64,000 nucleotides of DNA, taken from NCBI GenBank assembly GCA_003213015.1, contig QCOG01000003.1:1-64000 (forward strand), in the 5' to 3' direction. A program made the translations under genes and the position numbers. This DNA is from Pelagibacteraceae bacterium AG-430-F16. GTDB taxonomy: Bacteria > Pseudomonadota > Alphaproteobacteria > Pelagibacterales > Pelagibacteraceae. The notes below the pieces were generated by a model. That model saw only the letters and a list, made by a program, of their open reading frames with translations, did no database searches and was not told where the DNA came from. Within the stretch, counting starts at the first letter, position 1, and every line of letters starts with the position of its first letter. Shown piece by piece: positions 8,711 through 18,258 of this stretch.

Positions 8711-10307
8711 ATTTTCTCACCTAGATTGCACGTTAAGGGATGGAGGGTATTATAATAATTGGAATTTTGGATCCAATTTAATTCAACGCTATTTAGATAT
8801 TATGGCAGAAATTAATATCGATTATGTTGAAATTGGGTTTAGGTCATTAGATAATAAAGAATTAAAAGGACCTTGCGCGTACTCTACAGATGAATTTATT
8901 AATAGTTTTAAAATACCTAAAAAATTAAATATTGCTGTAATGATAAATGCATCAGAGATTGTAAGATATTCAAGTGTAAAAAAAAATATCGATATTGTAA
9001 AAAAATTATTTAAAAAATCATCAAAAAGTAAAATTAAATTAGTTAGAATAGCTTCACACTATTATGAAATTGAAAAATTGCCTCCAATAATTAAAAAAAT
9101 AAAATCATTAGGATATAAGATAGCTTTAAATTTAATGCAAATTTCAGATAGATCTGATTTTGAAATAAAAAATTTTTGTACATTGGCAAAAAAAAATAAA
9201 GTCGATGTTATTTATTTTGCTGATAGCACGGGTAGTTTGGATAGAGAGAAAACAAAAAAAATTTCTCAATTATTTAAAAATTTTTGGAACGGTGATTTGG
9301 GTATTCATTCTCATGATAATATGGATAAGGCAATGGAGAATACAATAACGGCTCTAAGTAATGGGGTGAATTGGGTAGACTCTACAGTATTAGGAATGGG
9401 AAGAGGACCAGGAAATATAAAAACTGAAAATTTATTAATTGAACTTGGAAAAAAACAAAAAAAAAAAATTAATTTAACAAATCTATTAAGATTAGTTGAT
9501 GATGATTTTGAAAAAATGAAAAATAAATACAGATGGGGTAGTAATCCATATTATTACTTAACTGGATTGTACGGCATACATCCAACTTTTGTTCAAGAAA
9601 TGCTGGAAATAAAAAGTTTTACAAGCTCAGAAATTTTAACAATTATAGACCATCTTAAAACAATCGGTGGAAAACAATTTAGTAAAGATTTAATCGCAAC
9701 TTATAAACAAAATTTTACTGGAAGTAGTAATGGCACTTATATCCCTGAAAAAAATTTGAAGAATAAAGAGGTTTTGATCATTGGATCTGGACCTGGAATT
9801 AAAAAAAATAAAAAAAATGTGGAAAAATTTATCAAAATTAATAAACCCTTTGTAATTGTTCTAAATTCACAAAAAAATATCAATTCAAAACTAATTAATA
9901 TAAGAGTTTTATGCAACATATTGAGATTATTGACAGACCATCAATCTTTTAAGTATTTACCTCAAAAATTAGTTTTACCTTATCAGAGACTCTCAAATTC
10001 AATAAAAAAAAAATTTCAAAAGGTAAAAAAACTTGATTTTGGAGTTGAAATAAAAAATAATTCTTTCAAGTTTAAAAAATCTTCAGCAATAATTCCCAAT
10101 TCGCTAGCAATATCATACGCTTTAGCAATAGCAAATAGTGGAAAAGCGAAAAGGATATATCTTGCTGGTTTTGATGGTTACGATATTAACAATCCAAAAA
10201 GGTTAGAGATGGATCAATTATTTTTATTATATAATTCTTTGAAATCTAAATGCGAAATTTTAAGTATTACACCTACAGAATATGATATAAAATTAAAATT
10301 GATTTAA
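8697..10307 (+). CDS. Aldolase (HMGL/DmpG-like TIM barrel) fused to a Maf/DUF115-like Rossmann domain
   Basis: 536 residues in two parts. Residues about 5-330 form a DRE-TIM-type aldolase: HLDCTLRDGGYYNNW at the start (catalytic DCTLRDGG, metal Asp and Arg), GIHSHDNMDKA near 200 with the metal histidines, and GMGRGPGN near 241. Residues about 355-536 form a Rossmann-like domain with IIGSGPG, a LPNSLAIS-like segment and YLAGFDGYD, as in Maf/DUF115 proteins. The kdsB-like gene follows by 14 bp. I infer synthesis of a keto-acid (ulosonic type) sugar by aldol condensation, CMP activation by the next gene and possibly transfer by the second domain. The carbon skeleton is unknown. Confidence 0.65.
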   Translation: MIKNKFSHLDCTLRDGGYYNNWNFGSNLIQRYLDIMAEINIDYVEIGFRSLDNKELKGPCAYSTDEFINSFKIPKKLNIAVMINASEIVRYSSVKKNIDIVKKLFKKSSKSKIKLVRIASHYYEIEKLPPIIKKIKSLGYKIALNLMQISDRSDFEIKNFCTLAKKNKVDVIYFADSTGSLDREKTKKISQLFKNFWNGDLGIHSHDNMDKAMENTITALSNGVNWVDSTVLGMGRGPGNIKTENLLIELGKKQKKKINLTNLLRLVDDDFEKMKNKYRWGSNPYYYLTGLYGIHPTFVQEMLEIKSFTSSEILTIIDHLKTIGGKQFSKDLIATYKQNFTGSSNGTYIPEKNLKNKEVLIIGSGPGIKKNKKNVEKFIKINKPFVIVLNSQKNINSKLINIRVLCNILRLLTDHQSFKYLPQKLVLPYQRLSNSIKKKFQKVKKLDFGVEIKNNSFKFKKSSAIIPNSLAISYALAIANSGKAKRIYLAGFDGYDINNPKRLEMDQLFLLYNSLKSKCEILSITPTEYDIKLKLI

Positions 10308-10321
10308 TCTCAACATATGTA

Positions 10322-11056
10322 ATGAAATATTATTTAATTATACCAGCCAGATTTAAATCAAAGAGACTTCCAGGCAAGCCACTTAAAGATATATGTGGAA
10401 TTCCTATGATTATAAGAACATTTGAACAATGTGAGAAAATAATTGATAGAAAAAAAATTATAGTCGCAACTGACAATAAAAAAATAAAAAATTTATGTGA
10501 AAAATATAAAATTCAAGTAATAATGACTTCATCCAAATGCTTGACTGGGACTGATAGAGTCGCTGAGGTAGCAAAAAAACTTAGAGCAGATTTTTATTTA
10601 AATGTTCAAGGAGATGAACCACTCTGCAACCCTTTAGATATTAAAAAAATTTTATTATCTGCAAAAAAATACCCTAATAGTATTATCAATGGATATACAT
10701 CCATTAAGAACAAAAATGAATTTTTTTCACCCAATATCCCAAAAGTAATTTTTAGGAATAATGGAAACTTGTTGTATCAATCTAGAGCTCCAATACCCAC
10801 AACAAAAAAAAAAAAATTTATTAAAGCCTGGAGACAGGTTTGTATATATTCTCTACCACATAAGTCTCTTATGATGTTTGAACAACAAAAAAAAAAAACC
10901 ACAATAGAAAACATTGAAGATTTAGAGCTATTGAGATTTTTAGAATTAGGCTTTGAAGTAAAAATGATTAAAATGTCAAATGTATCTGTTTCAGTTGATA
11001 CTATTAGTTCTTTAAATTTAGTAAGAAAAATTTTACGAAAAAAAAAGAAAATATAG
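10322..11056 (+). CDS. kdsB: CMP-keto-acid sugar cytidylyltransferase (KdsB type)
   Basis: 244 residues, the normal length for 3-deoxy-manno-octulosonate cytidylyltransferase. The N-terminal signature IPARFKSKRLPGKPL binds the CTP phosphates, and NVQGDEPL near residue 95 carries the catalytic acidic pair. It couples CTP to a 2-keto-3-deoxy sugar acid in the cytoplasm. Placed directly behind an aldolase, it may serve a special island sugar rather than core Kdo, and a second housekeeping kdsB could exist elsewhere. The symbol denotes the family; the substrate is not proven. Confidence 0.8.
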   Translation: MKYYLIIPARFKSKRLPGKPLKDICGIPMIIRTFEQCEKIIDRKKIIVATDNKKIKNLCEKYKIQVIMTSSKCLTGTDRVAEVAKKLRADFYLNVQGDEPLCNPLDIKKILLSAKKYPNSIINGYTSIKNKNEFFSPNIPKVIFRNNGNLLYQSRAPIPTTKKKKFIKAWRQVCIYSLPHKSLMMFEQQKKKTTIENIEDLELLRFLELGFEVKMIKMSNVSVSVDTISSLNLVRKILRKKKKI

Positions 11057-11057
11057 A

Positions 11058-12260
11058 ATGAAAGTATTACATATAGTTGGAGGCTCCTCAAACAGTGGAG
11101 CTTATAAAGGTACAGAAATTTTACATAATGCTTTACTGAAACTAAATATTGAGTCAAAGATCTTAAATAACAACCCATCAAATATAAAAAATAAAGAAAT
11201 TATTTTTTTGAAAATGAATTTTTTCCGCAGAATTTTAAATCGTTTTTTTATGATTATAGAAAAAATTTTAAAAACATTTTTTCTTCATACTCCTCGATCT
11301 ACCTTTTCACTTTGTTTATTTGGGAATGATATTACCAAATTAGATGCATACAAAAACGCAGATATTATCCATATTCATTGGCTAGGAGAGGGTTTTATAA
11401 GTTTAAAATCTATCTCTAAAATAAAAAAACCAGTTATTTGGACTATGCGAGACATGTGGCCATTTACTGGTGGATCTCATTATACTATAGATTTTAAAAA
11501 TTATGAAAATGGACTTATATCAAAAATAATCAAAAATTATAAAAAAAAAGTTTATCAAAATAAAATACAATTTGTTGCAATAAGTAATTGGTTAAAATTA
11601 AAAGCGATTGAAAGTGATGTATTAAAAGATCAAGAAGTTTTAAAAATATATAATAACATTAAGCTTGATGATTTTAAAATAATAAAAAAAGATTTTGCGC
11701 TTTTCAATCTCAATATTAAAACCAAAAAAAAAATAATTTTATACGGTGCAATAAATCCTCAAAGTACAAGAAAAGGCTGGGAAATATTTGTAGAGGCTAT
11801 TAGGAAAATTGATAAATCAAAATATTTATTGCTTATTTTTGGCAAGTTTTGGTCAGAAGATGTCCTGAAAAGTACAGGTATAGAGTTCAAATCATTAGGA
11901 TTTGTAAATGATAAAAGAACACTCAATTTTGTTTACTCTTGTGCAGATTTGTTTGTTTTCACCTCTATACAAGAAGCGTTTGGAAAAACTTGGGCGGAGT
12001 CAATGGCATGCAACACACCTGTGGTTTGTTTCAAAAATACTGCATGTGCAGAAATAATTGATCATAAAATTAATGGATATGTAGTTGAAGGATTGAATCC
12101 TGAAAATTTAATTAAAGGAATAGATTGGACGGCAAATAAAATAAATAAAGAAAATAATGATAATAAAGTTAGGGATAAAATAATTGATCTTGATTCAAAA
12201 GTAATAGCAAAAGAATACATTAATTTATATTCAAAAATTTTAAAAAAAAAAACTATATAA
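11058..12260 (+). CDS. Glycosyltransferase family 4
   Basis: 400-residue GT-B transferase. The N-terminus MKVLHIVGGSSNSGAYKGTEIL is the usual acceptor-side start with a glycine-rich loop. The C-terminal half shows the GT4 donor region: ILYGAINPQSTRKGWEI, FVYSCADLFVFTSIQEAFGKTWAES with the ExFG...E motif, and CAEIIDHKINGYVVEG. It starts 2 bp after kdsB, so it belongs to that operon. Its last 8 bp overlap the end of the convergent GT4 gene on the other strand. The two are similar in plan (TMRDMW / TLHDMW, IIDHKINGY) and may be distant paralogues. Confidence 0.88.
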   Translation: MKVLHIVGGSSNSGAYKGTEILHNALLKLNIESKILNNNPSNIKNKEIIFLKMNFFRRILNRFFMIIEKILKTFFLHTPRSTFSLCLFGNDITKLDAYKNADIIHIHWLGEGFISLKSISKIKKPVIWTMRDMWPFTGGSHYTIDFKNYENGLISKIIKNYKKKVYQNKIQFVAISNWLKLKAIESDVLKDQEVLKIYNNIKLDDFKIIKKDFALFNLNIKTKKKIILYGAINPQSTRKGWEIFVEAIRKIDKSKYLLLIFGKFWSEDVLKSTGIEFKSLGFVNDKRTLNFVYSCADLFVFTSIQEAFGKTWAESMACNTPVVCFKNTACAEIIDHKINGYVVEGLNPENLIKGIDWTANKINKENNDNKVRDKIIDLDSKVIAKEYINLYSKILKKKTI

Positions 12261-13476
12261 TACTACTATAAAATTTCTTATATTCTTCTGCTATTATCTC
12301 AGAAGAAAATTTTGCTTTAAGGACTTTTAAATTTTTTTCCATATCTTCTTGTTTTAAATTTTGCAAGCACCAGTCAATACCTCTTGCGAAATCCTCAGTA
12401 TCTCCCTCTTTTGCTATATATCCATTAATTTTATGATCAATTATTTCAGATATACCATTATTTTCAAAACATATTGATGGCAAGCAACAACTAGCAGCTT
12501 CTAGAACAGTTTGTCCAAAAGACTCTTGAATGCTGGGAGCTAAAAATAAATCACACGCAGAATATAAAATTTTTAAATCTTGAGAATTAGGGCTAATCTC
12601 TTCAAAATAAATTTTATCAAATTTATTTATTTTTTCTAATTTTTTGCAATTTCTACCAAATACAATTAATAAACTATTACTATCATCAAGAATATTAAGA
12701 ATACTTTCAATAAGATTGTAACCTTTTCTCTTAAGATCAATTTTTTCTGAACCAATCAAAATTACTTTTTTATTTTCAGATATATTTAAAATATTTCTTG
12801 CAATATTTCTTTTCATTGGTTTCCAAAAACTAAAATCAATAGGAAGCGGAATTTTAAGTAATTTCTTATTTTTAAGTAAAAAACTTTTTTTTGCATTATT
12901 AAGCTGCCAATTACTTGTGGCTATGATGTTAAGGTTATCTGGATAGTTTTTTTTTTTTAAATTCCAGCAATATTTTTCAAAATCATATCCACTTAATTCT
13001 TTTGGTTTATTATTTTTATTATACCCCTCAATAAATCTGAAATTTTTTGTGTAATGCTCTGATCCAGTATAGGCCCACATATCATGCAAAGTCCATACTA
13101 TTGGTTTATTAATTTTCTTAAGATCCTTAATTGGAATTAAGTTATTTCCTATCCAGTGTAAATTAATGATATCGCAACTAATCCTATTTATTTTTTTGAC
13201 AAAATTATTTGGTATTAAATTATAGGAATTGGAGTCATATCTTTCTTTTTTCTCTAAATTTCCAATTTTTCGATTTATAGAATTTAATATCTTCCATTTT
13301 ACCTCTTCAAAAGTAGATTTTGGACCAATAACATCTTTATGATCTAAATATTTTTCTGCTACGACTATTTTAGAATCTACATCTATTTTTTTTTGTGCAT
13401 CATGAATCCTTTTTACAGCAATCGCCGCTCCTCCCTTGATATCTGAGTAATTTATGTGAAGAACTTTAATTGACAT
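12253..13476 (-). CDS. Glycosyltransferase family 4
   Basis: 407 residues. The GT-B fold is indicated by the start VLHINYSDIKGGAAIAVKRI (GGA acceptor loop), TLHDMWAYTGSEHY near 130, and the donor-side LYSACDLFLAPSIQESFGQTVLEA and GISEIIDHKINGYIA. It is the second gene of a minus-strand pair, overlapping the FkbM-like gene start-to-stop by 11 bp. It should add a sugar to the growing surface glycan on the cytoplasmic face. WcaC-like colanic acid transferases share the WTLHDMW segment; donor unknown. Confidence 0.88.
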   Translation of the reverse strand: MSIKVLHINYSDIKGGAAIAVKRIHDAQKKIDVDSKIVVAEKYLDHKDVIGPKSTFEEVKWKILNSINRKIGNLEKKERYDSNSYNLIPNNFVKKINRISCDIINLHWIGNNLIPIKDLKKINKPIVWTLHDMWAYTGSEHYTKNFRFIEGYNKNNKPKELSGYDFEKYCWNLKKKNYPDNLNIIATSNWQLNNAKKSFLLKNKKLLKIPLPIDFSFWKPMKRNIARNILNISENKKVILIGSEKIDLKRKGYNLIESILNILDDSNSLLIVFGRNCKKLEKINKFDKIYFEEISPNSQDLKILYSACDLFLAPSIQESFGQTVLEAASCCLPSICFENNGISEIIDHKINGYIAKEGDTEDFARGIDWCLQNLKQEDMEKNLKVLKAKFSSEIIAEEYKKFYSSII

Positions 13477-14377
13477 TATATTTAAATAATTTTTTAAATA
13501 AAATAATAGGAGTATAAAGTAAAAATTTAATTTTTTTGTATTTAATTTTTGAATCTATTTTATTATAAATTTCGTCAAGATGCCTATCTTTTTTATAACA
13601 TTTTTTTAATATTTCCCTTGCCTCAAAAAGTTTATCATTTTTAACTAAGTAAAAAACTTTCAACAAAGCAGATCTTAAATCCAAACTTTTATTTAAAAAT
13701 ACTACGTTTGAGTAAACTTTAGTTGGATTATTAAAACTAAATAAAATTTTTTTTTCATAACTTGAAATATTTTTATTATTAACTTTGAAATTATATCCAA
13801 ATTTCATATCATTAAACTCAAATGTTTTGGATAGAAATTTAAACACATCTGAAATTTTATCAGCTTTTTTATAAAAACTGAAAAAACCAGGCTCAATGTC
13901 GATAATCGATATATTGTTTCTAATTTTACTTTTTAAACTTTTTATTATTTTTAAGTCAAGTCCTTGAACGTCAATTATAAACCAATCTATATATTCAATT
14001 TTTCTTTTTTTTAAAAAATCGTTAATGGATATTGTTTTGACTAATCTTTTCTTTTTTACCTTAAATCTATGAGAAAAATACCAATTTTTAAAATATATTT
14101 CATCTGGCTCAAGAAGACTTGAGCAGTCAGGGTCATCTGTTTCATAGAAAATACTTTTACCATTTTTATAGGAAATAATTGAGCTATCAGAAATATATTT
14201 TTTGAAAACTTTTTTATTAACCAAACTTGATTTGTTCCCATCAATTGAAACTAAAATAGAATTATGAGATACATCAGACCAAACTTTAAAATTTGAACCT
14301 GCGGATCCCAAATGCATAAATAACATAGGTCTTTTTTTAAAAATACCATGTTCAGAAATTTTTTTGGAAATACTCAA
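13466..14377 (-). CDS. FkbM-like methyltransferase domain protein
   Basis: 303 residues. The middle IEYIDWFIIDVQGLDLKIIKSL matches the conserved IDFLKIDVQGxELxVL block of FkbM methyltransferases, and LFMHLGSAGSNFKVW at the N-terminus fits a weakened SAM motif I. A DDPDCSSLLEP segment matches the usual FkbM NxxxSSL block. About 70 extra Lys-rich C-terminal residues follow. The divergent motif I leaves open whether it still binds SAM. It is transcribed ahead of a GT4, so a role in O-methylating a glycan is likely. Confidence 0.65.
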   Translation of the reverse strand: MSISKKISEHGIFKKRPMLFMHLGSAGSNFKVWSDVSHNSILVSIDGNKSSLVNKKVFKKYISDSSIISYKNGKSIFYETDDPDCSSLLEPDEIYFKNWYFSHRFKVKKKRLVKTISINDFLKKRKIEYIDWFIIDVQGLDLKIIKSLKSKIRNNISIIDIEPGFFSFYKKADKISDVFKFLSKTFEFNDMKFGYNFKVNNKNISSYEKKILFSFNNPTKVYSNVVFLNKSLDLRSALLKVFYLVKNDKLFEAREILKKCYKKDRHLDEIYNKIDSKIKYKKIKFLLYTPIILFKKLFKYNVN

Positions 14378-14422
14378 TTTTATTTTTGTAATTTATAACT
14401 TATAAATATATACATATATTAA

Positions 14423-15460
14423 ATGATTAAAAACGTTAAACTTTTTCTATCAAAAATCAAATCAAGTAAAACTTGGTATTATTTTTTGCTATATATATTT
14501 ATACCAATTTATAACTTTTTGTGGGAATTCCTATTCAATTTTCAAGGTAAACTTTACTACTATTTATGGAAATCTAAAAAAAAGGAGTCATTTGATCTGG
14601 AGAATAACGATAAATTGATTGTAGAAAATGATCCAAATTTTAAAAAAATAGCTAATGATCTGAGATCATATATTGATGAGGATTTTCAAAAAAAAGAAAT
14701 AATTAGATTTAATAAAAATTTAAATTTAAGTACAGGGGTTAACAAATTTGAGGACTATAGAGTTAATGTTTTTCCTCTACTCCCATCAGAGTTGAAACAT
14801 AAAATAATAAATTTTGCTATTATGGAAAAAAATTTATCAACAGCTACGAATCATTTAAAAGTATTTCCAGTAATTGGTAAGATATATCTATTTTTAAATT
14901 TTCCAGTTGCTGAAACAAAGGAAAGAGGTGCTATGCTTTGGCATAAGGACGACTTTGGATATAAAAGCTTAGATTTATTTTTAGCAATTAATGATATCGA
15001 TGAAGAAAATGGACCATTGTATTTTATTAAAAGACGGGAACCATTGGGTGTATTCTACAAATTAACTAATGTGATAGCAAATGCATTACCTGGAGAAAGA
15101 AATAAGATAAATATTAAAAATTTTTCAAAGCATTTTTCAAATGAAAGTATTGATGCTCTAAAAGGACCTGCGGGAAATGGGATTTTTGTAGATAGTTTTA
15201 CAACCTATCATAGAGGTGGACACTGCACTTCAAAAAATAGGATTATGTTAAGGATTTGTTATCAGACACCAGATAGCATTGATGTACAAAACAAAATCAG
15301 TGAAAATGGATTTTATTTTTTTCCAGACCTAAAGAAAGAAAATACAAAAGACATTTTTCATAAATATTTATTATTTAAAAAACTTAATTTTTTTTGGAAA
15401 TTTATAAAACTACCTTGGTTTTTAATGAGAATATATAGAATCTTACATTTTAAAACATAA
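14423..15460 (+). CDS. Phytanoyl-CoA-dioxygenase-like Fe(II)/2-oxoglutarate oxygenase
   Basis: 345 residues. The non-haem iron triad is visible: HxD in LWHKDDFG (near residues 174-177) and the distal histidine in TYHRGGHC (near 258), with an arginine in IMLRICY that fits 2-oxoglutarate binding. DEENGPLYFI matches the PhyH-family region between the metal ligands. The first 50 residues are hydrophobic and basic and could tether it to the membrane. It stands alone on the plus strand between two minus-strand groups. In a glycan island it probably hydroxylates a sugar or lipid substituent; the substrate is unknown. Confidence 0.7.
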   Translation: MIKNVKLFLSKIKSSKTWYYFLLYIFIPIYNFLWEFLFNFQGKLYYYLWKSKKKESFDLENNDKLIVENDPNFKKIANDLRSYIDEDFQKKEIIRFNKNLNLSTGVNKFEDYRVNVFPLLPSELKHKIINFAIMEKNLSTATNHLKVFPVIGKIYLFLNFPVAETKERGAMLWHKDDFGYKSLDLFLAINDIDEENGPLYFIKRREPLGVFYKLTNVIANALPGERNKINIKNFSKHFSNESIDALKGPAGNGIFVDSFTTYHRGGHCTSKNRIMLRICYQTPDSIDVQNKISENGFYFFPDLKKENTKDIFHKYLLFKKLNFFWKFIKLPWFLMRIYRILHFKT

Positions 15461-15461
15461 A

Positions 15462-17354
15462 TTATTTCAATAATTTTTGAAACTTCAAAAATTCTATTTT
15501 TTTTCCAAAGTATCTTGCTCCATCGTAGGACCAATGATCTTGATCTGAATAAAGTAATATATCATTAATAAATACAACACAATTTGGATTACAATTCAGT
15601 AATGATTTGTCAAAAAAACGAGCTTTAGTAATTTTTGTTTCAGATTCAATTTTTTCATTTATCTTAGCTAGATCATTATTATAATTTTGGGCATACTTAT
15701 TTACTTCATTTCCTCTTTTAAAATAGAGTGTTGGAACATCATAAAATTTTTGTCCGTTTCCTACTATGATAATATTTGGATTAAATTTTTTAAAATATTC
15801 TATGAGCTGACCAAAATTTGTATTAATCGGCCATCTGGATCCTAATATCAAATTATCAACTTCTTTTAATATATTAAAATTTTTTTCATTTAATACAATT
15901 TCACAACTGTTGCGTCTATTCAAAATTTTAAAATTTATTACATCTATTATTTTATCATTAAAATTTTTTCTTTTAAAACAATATAGATATTCAAAATCTA
16001 TATAATCAATATCATAAATATTCTTAACAGAATCAATTGTATTTAGAGCCATATAAAAATCAAATGCATGACTATTACCCAGAATCATAATTCTTTTTTT
16101 ATTTTTTTTTCCATTAAAAAATTTTTTTTCATTATTTTGTCTTGATAAAATTTGGCTCTCTTCTAGATTTCTTTTTTTAACACCATCAAGCGTTGTATTT
16201 ATAATATTATCTTTATAAAAAGAATTATAATTGAAATTGAAATTTTTCTTTTCAATTAGATATTGTGAAAAAATTATTGTAGTAAATACAAATAAAAATA
16301 GTCCAAATAATAAGCTGTTGAAGTTTAGTTTTTTTTTATTTTTATAATATCTAAAGGGTTTTTCGAAATATTTGTAAATAAAGTTTGAACAAATAATTAT
16401 CATTATTATTAAAAAAATTTTTTCTAAATATGAAATAGATCCCATTTTTTGGTAGCTGTAAAATATCAAAAAAGGCCAATGGAGCATGTAAATGGTATAA
16501 CTTTTTGAACCTAAGAATTGAATGCTATTAGATTTTAAATATCTGCCGAAATTTTTCGTGTCAGAAAATCTTGAATAAATGATTAATGCGGCACCAAAAC
16601 ATGGAACCAAAGCATAGGCTCCTGGAAAACTAAAATTACTACTAAAAAAGAACGCTGAAAAAAAAATTATACTTAATCCTAGAAAGAAATAAATAATACT
16701 TCTTTTTGGGCATGTTTTAGGAATGAGGAAAAATAATATAGATCCAACTACAAACTCATATATACGAAAACCCGTAAAATAAAAAAAAGAATCTGTTCTA
16801 GATGAGTAAAGTGTTGAAAGCAAAATAGAAAAAATGAAAATTAATAACAGAATATAAATAATTTTAGTCTTAAATAAATTTTTAGTTAATAAAATTATCA
16901 GTGGCCAAATTAAGTAAAACTGGATCTCTACTGCTAGTGACCAAGTATGCAAAAGGGGTTTAAAAAGTTTTTCATGATCAAAATATCCGGCCTCAGAAAA
17001 AAATAATAAATTTGATGTTCCAAATATTGAGAATAAAGAGGATGTTATTAATCTATTCAGATGAATTGGAGACAATATAAATAATCCAACAATAATGCTT
17101 ATCAATACAGTAAAAAGAATTATTGGCAATAATCTTCTTAATCTTTTGAGATAAAATTTATATAAGTTAAAGTTTCTCTCTTGAAGAATAATTGATGTAA
17201 TTAAATAACCACTAATTACAAAAAATATATCTACTCCAACAAAGCCACCACCTAAATTAAATAAATTAAAATGGAAAAATACTACAAATAAAACCGATAC
17301 TGCTCTTAAAAATTCAATTTCATAGTTTTTATTTTTTAGGATACTAGTTTTCAT
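15462..17354 (-). CDS. AT3-SGNH O-acyltransferase (OafA/OatA-like)
   Basis: About 630 residues from the ATG at 17354 (an in-frame start at 17462 would add a hydrophobic stretch without family resemblance). The N-terminal domain has about 10 membrane segments with the Acyl_transf_3 hallmarks EFLRAVSVLFVVFFHF (catalytic His) and GGGFVGVDIFFVISGYLI. The C-terminal SGNH domain shows ILGNSHAFDFY (nucleophile Ser) and DQDHWSYDGA (Asp/His). Such proteins move acetyl groups across the inner membrane and esterify O-antigen or other glycans in the periplasm. It sits alone on its strand and abuts the convergent dioxygenase by 1 bp. Confidence 0.9.
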   Translation of the reverse strand: MKTSILKNKNYEIEFLRAVSVLFVVFFHFNLFNLGGGFVGVDIFFVISGYLITSIILQERNFNLYKFYLKRLRRLLPIILFTVLISIIVGLFILSPIHLNRLITSSLFSIFGTSNLLFFSEAGYFDHEKLFKPLLHTWSLAVEIQFYLIWPLIILLTKNLFKTKIIYILLLIFIFSILLSTLYSSRTDSFFYFTGFRIYEFVVGSILFFLIPKTCPKRSIIYFFLGLSIIFFSAFFFSSNFSFPGAYALVPCFGAALIIYSRFSDTKNFGRYLKSNSIQFLGSKSYTIYMLHWPFLIFYSYQKMGSISYLEKIFLIIMIIICSNFIYKYFEKPFRYYKNKKKLNFNSLLFGLFLFVFTTIIFSQYLIEKKNFNFNYNSFYKDNIINTTLDGVKKRNLEESQILSRQNNEKKFFNGKKNKKRIMILGNSHAFDFYMALNTIDSVKNIYDIDYIDFEYLYCFKRKNFNDKIIDVINFKILNRRNSCEIVLNEKNFNILKEVDNLILGSRWPINTNFGQLIEYFKKFNPNIIIVGNGQKFYDVPTLYFKRGNEVNKYAQNYNNDLAKINEKIESETKITKARFFDKSLLNCNPNCVVFINDILLYSDQDHWSYDGARYFGKKIEFLKFQKLLK

Positions 17355-17397
17355 AGATTTATAAATAATTATTAGTTTTATAATTTTTATATATATT

Positions 17398-18258
17398 ATG
17401 ATAACTATTATTAAGATAGATTTAAAATTGGATTTATATGATAAAATGAAAAATTTGTACAAAATTAGATTTAAAAATGATGATTTAGAAGGTGGAAAAA
17501 ATCTGACAAAGCAGATTAAAAACCAACCTCTTTTTACTATTATTACAGTTGTTTTAAATCAAGAAAAACATTTAGAAACTGCAATACAAAGTCTCCTCAA
17601 ACAAAAAATAAATAATTACGAGTATATTCTTATTGATGGGGGATCAACGGATAATACATTAAAGATTATTAGAAAATACAATAATAAAATTTCTTACTGG
17701 GTTAGCCAAAAAGACAAAGGTATTTATGATGCGTTTAATAAAGGAATGTTATTGGCCAAAGGCAAATACATCGGAATTTTAAATTCTGATGACAAGTACA
17801 CAAAAAAAGCATTGGAAATAATAAAAAAATATATAATTAAATTTCCAGAAAAAGATTTTATATTTGGCAGCGTTAAAAAACATTGGGGTGTATTACATGG
17901 ATATAATCCAAAAAAAATAACTTACTCATGGGGTTTTTATACTAGTCATTCGACTGGATTTTTCATCAAAAGATCATCAGCTAAAAAAGTGGGATTATAT
18001 AATATTAAATATAAATACCATGCAGATTATGACTATTTTTACAGAATGATTGTGCTCAAAAAAATGGATGGTGTCGCTACAAAAAAAAAAGAAGTAGTCG
18101 GAATATTTAGAAGAGGAGGATTTTCGAGTAAAATAAGTTATAGAAAATTATTCTTTGAGGAACTTAAAATTAGATATAATAATAAACAAAATGTTTTAAT
18201 AATAACTATAATAGCTGTATTTAAGTTTTTTAAACATTTTAGAAAAATAATTAAATGA
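17398..18258 (+). CDS. Glycosyltransferase family 2 (WcaA-like)
   Basis: GT-A transferase of 286 residues from ATG 17398, or 270 from ATG 17446; neither has a clear ribosome site, and family similarity begins at PLFTIITVVLNQ. The donor-binding FTIITVVLN, ILIDGGSTDNTL, DKGIYDAFNKGM and ILNSDD (DxD) blocks are all present within the first ~140 residues. The basic tail is typical of membrane-associated members. It overlaps the epimerase gene by ATGA, so a uronic-acid-type donor made by that enzyme is possible but unproven. Confidence 0.88.
   Translation: MITIIKIDLKLDLYDKMKNLYKIRFKNDDLEGGKNLTKQIKNQPLFTIITVVLNQEKHLETAIQSLLKQKINNYEYILIDGGSTDNTLKIIRKYNNKISYWVSQKDKGIYDAFNKGMLLAKGKYIGILNSDDKYTKKALEIIKKYIIKFPEKDFIFGSVKKHWGVLHGYNPKKITYSWGFYTSHSTGFFIKRSSAKKVGLYNIKYKYHADYDYFYRMIVLKKMDGVATKKKEVVGIFRRGGFSSKISYRKLFFEELKIRYNNKQNVLIITIIAVFKFFKHFRKIIK

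Noticed and set aside
10777-11181. 134-codon minus-strand open frame across the kdsB/GT4 junction
   Set aside because: Antisense to two well-supported genes and spans their boundary; composition is that of reversed Lys-rich coding sequence.
12253-12260. 8-bp overlap of convergent GT4 genes as a sign of a fused or inverted gene pair
   Set aside because: Small convergent overlaps recur in this compact genome (also 48890-48898 and 54203-54215), so it carries no special meaning.
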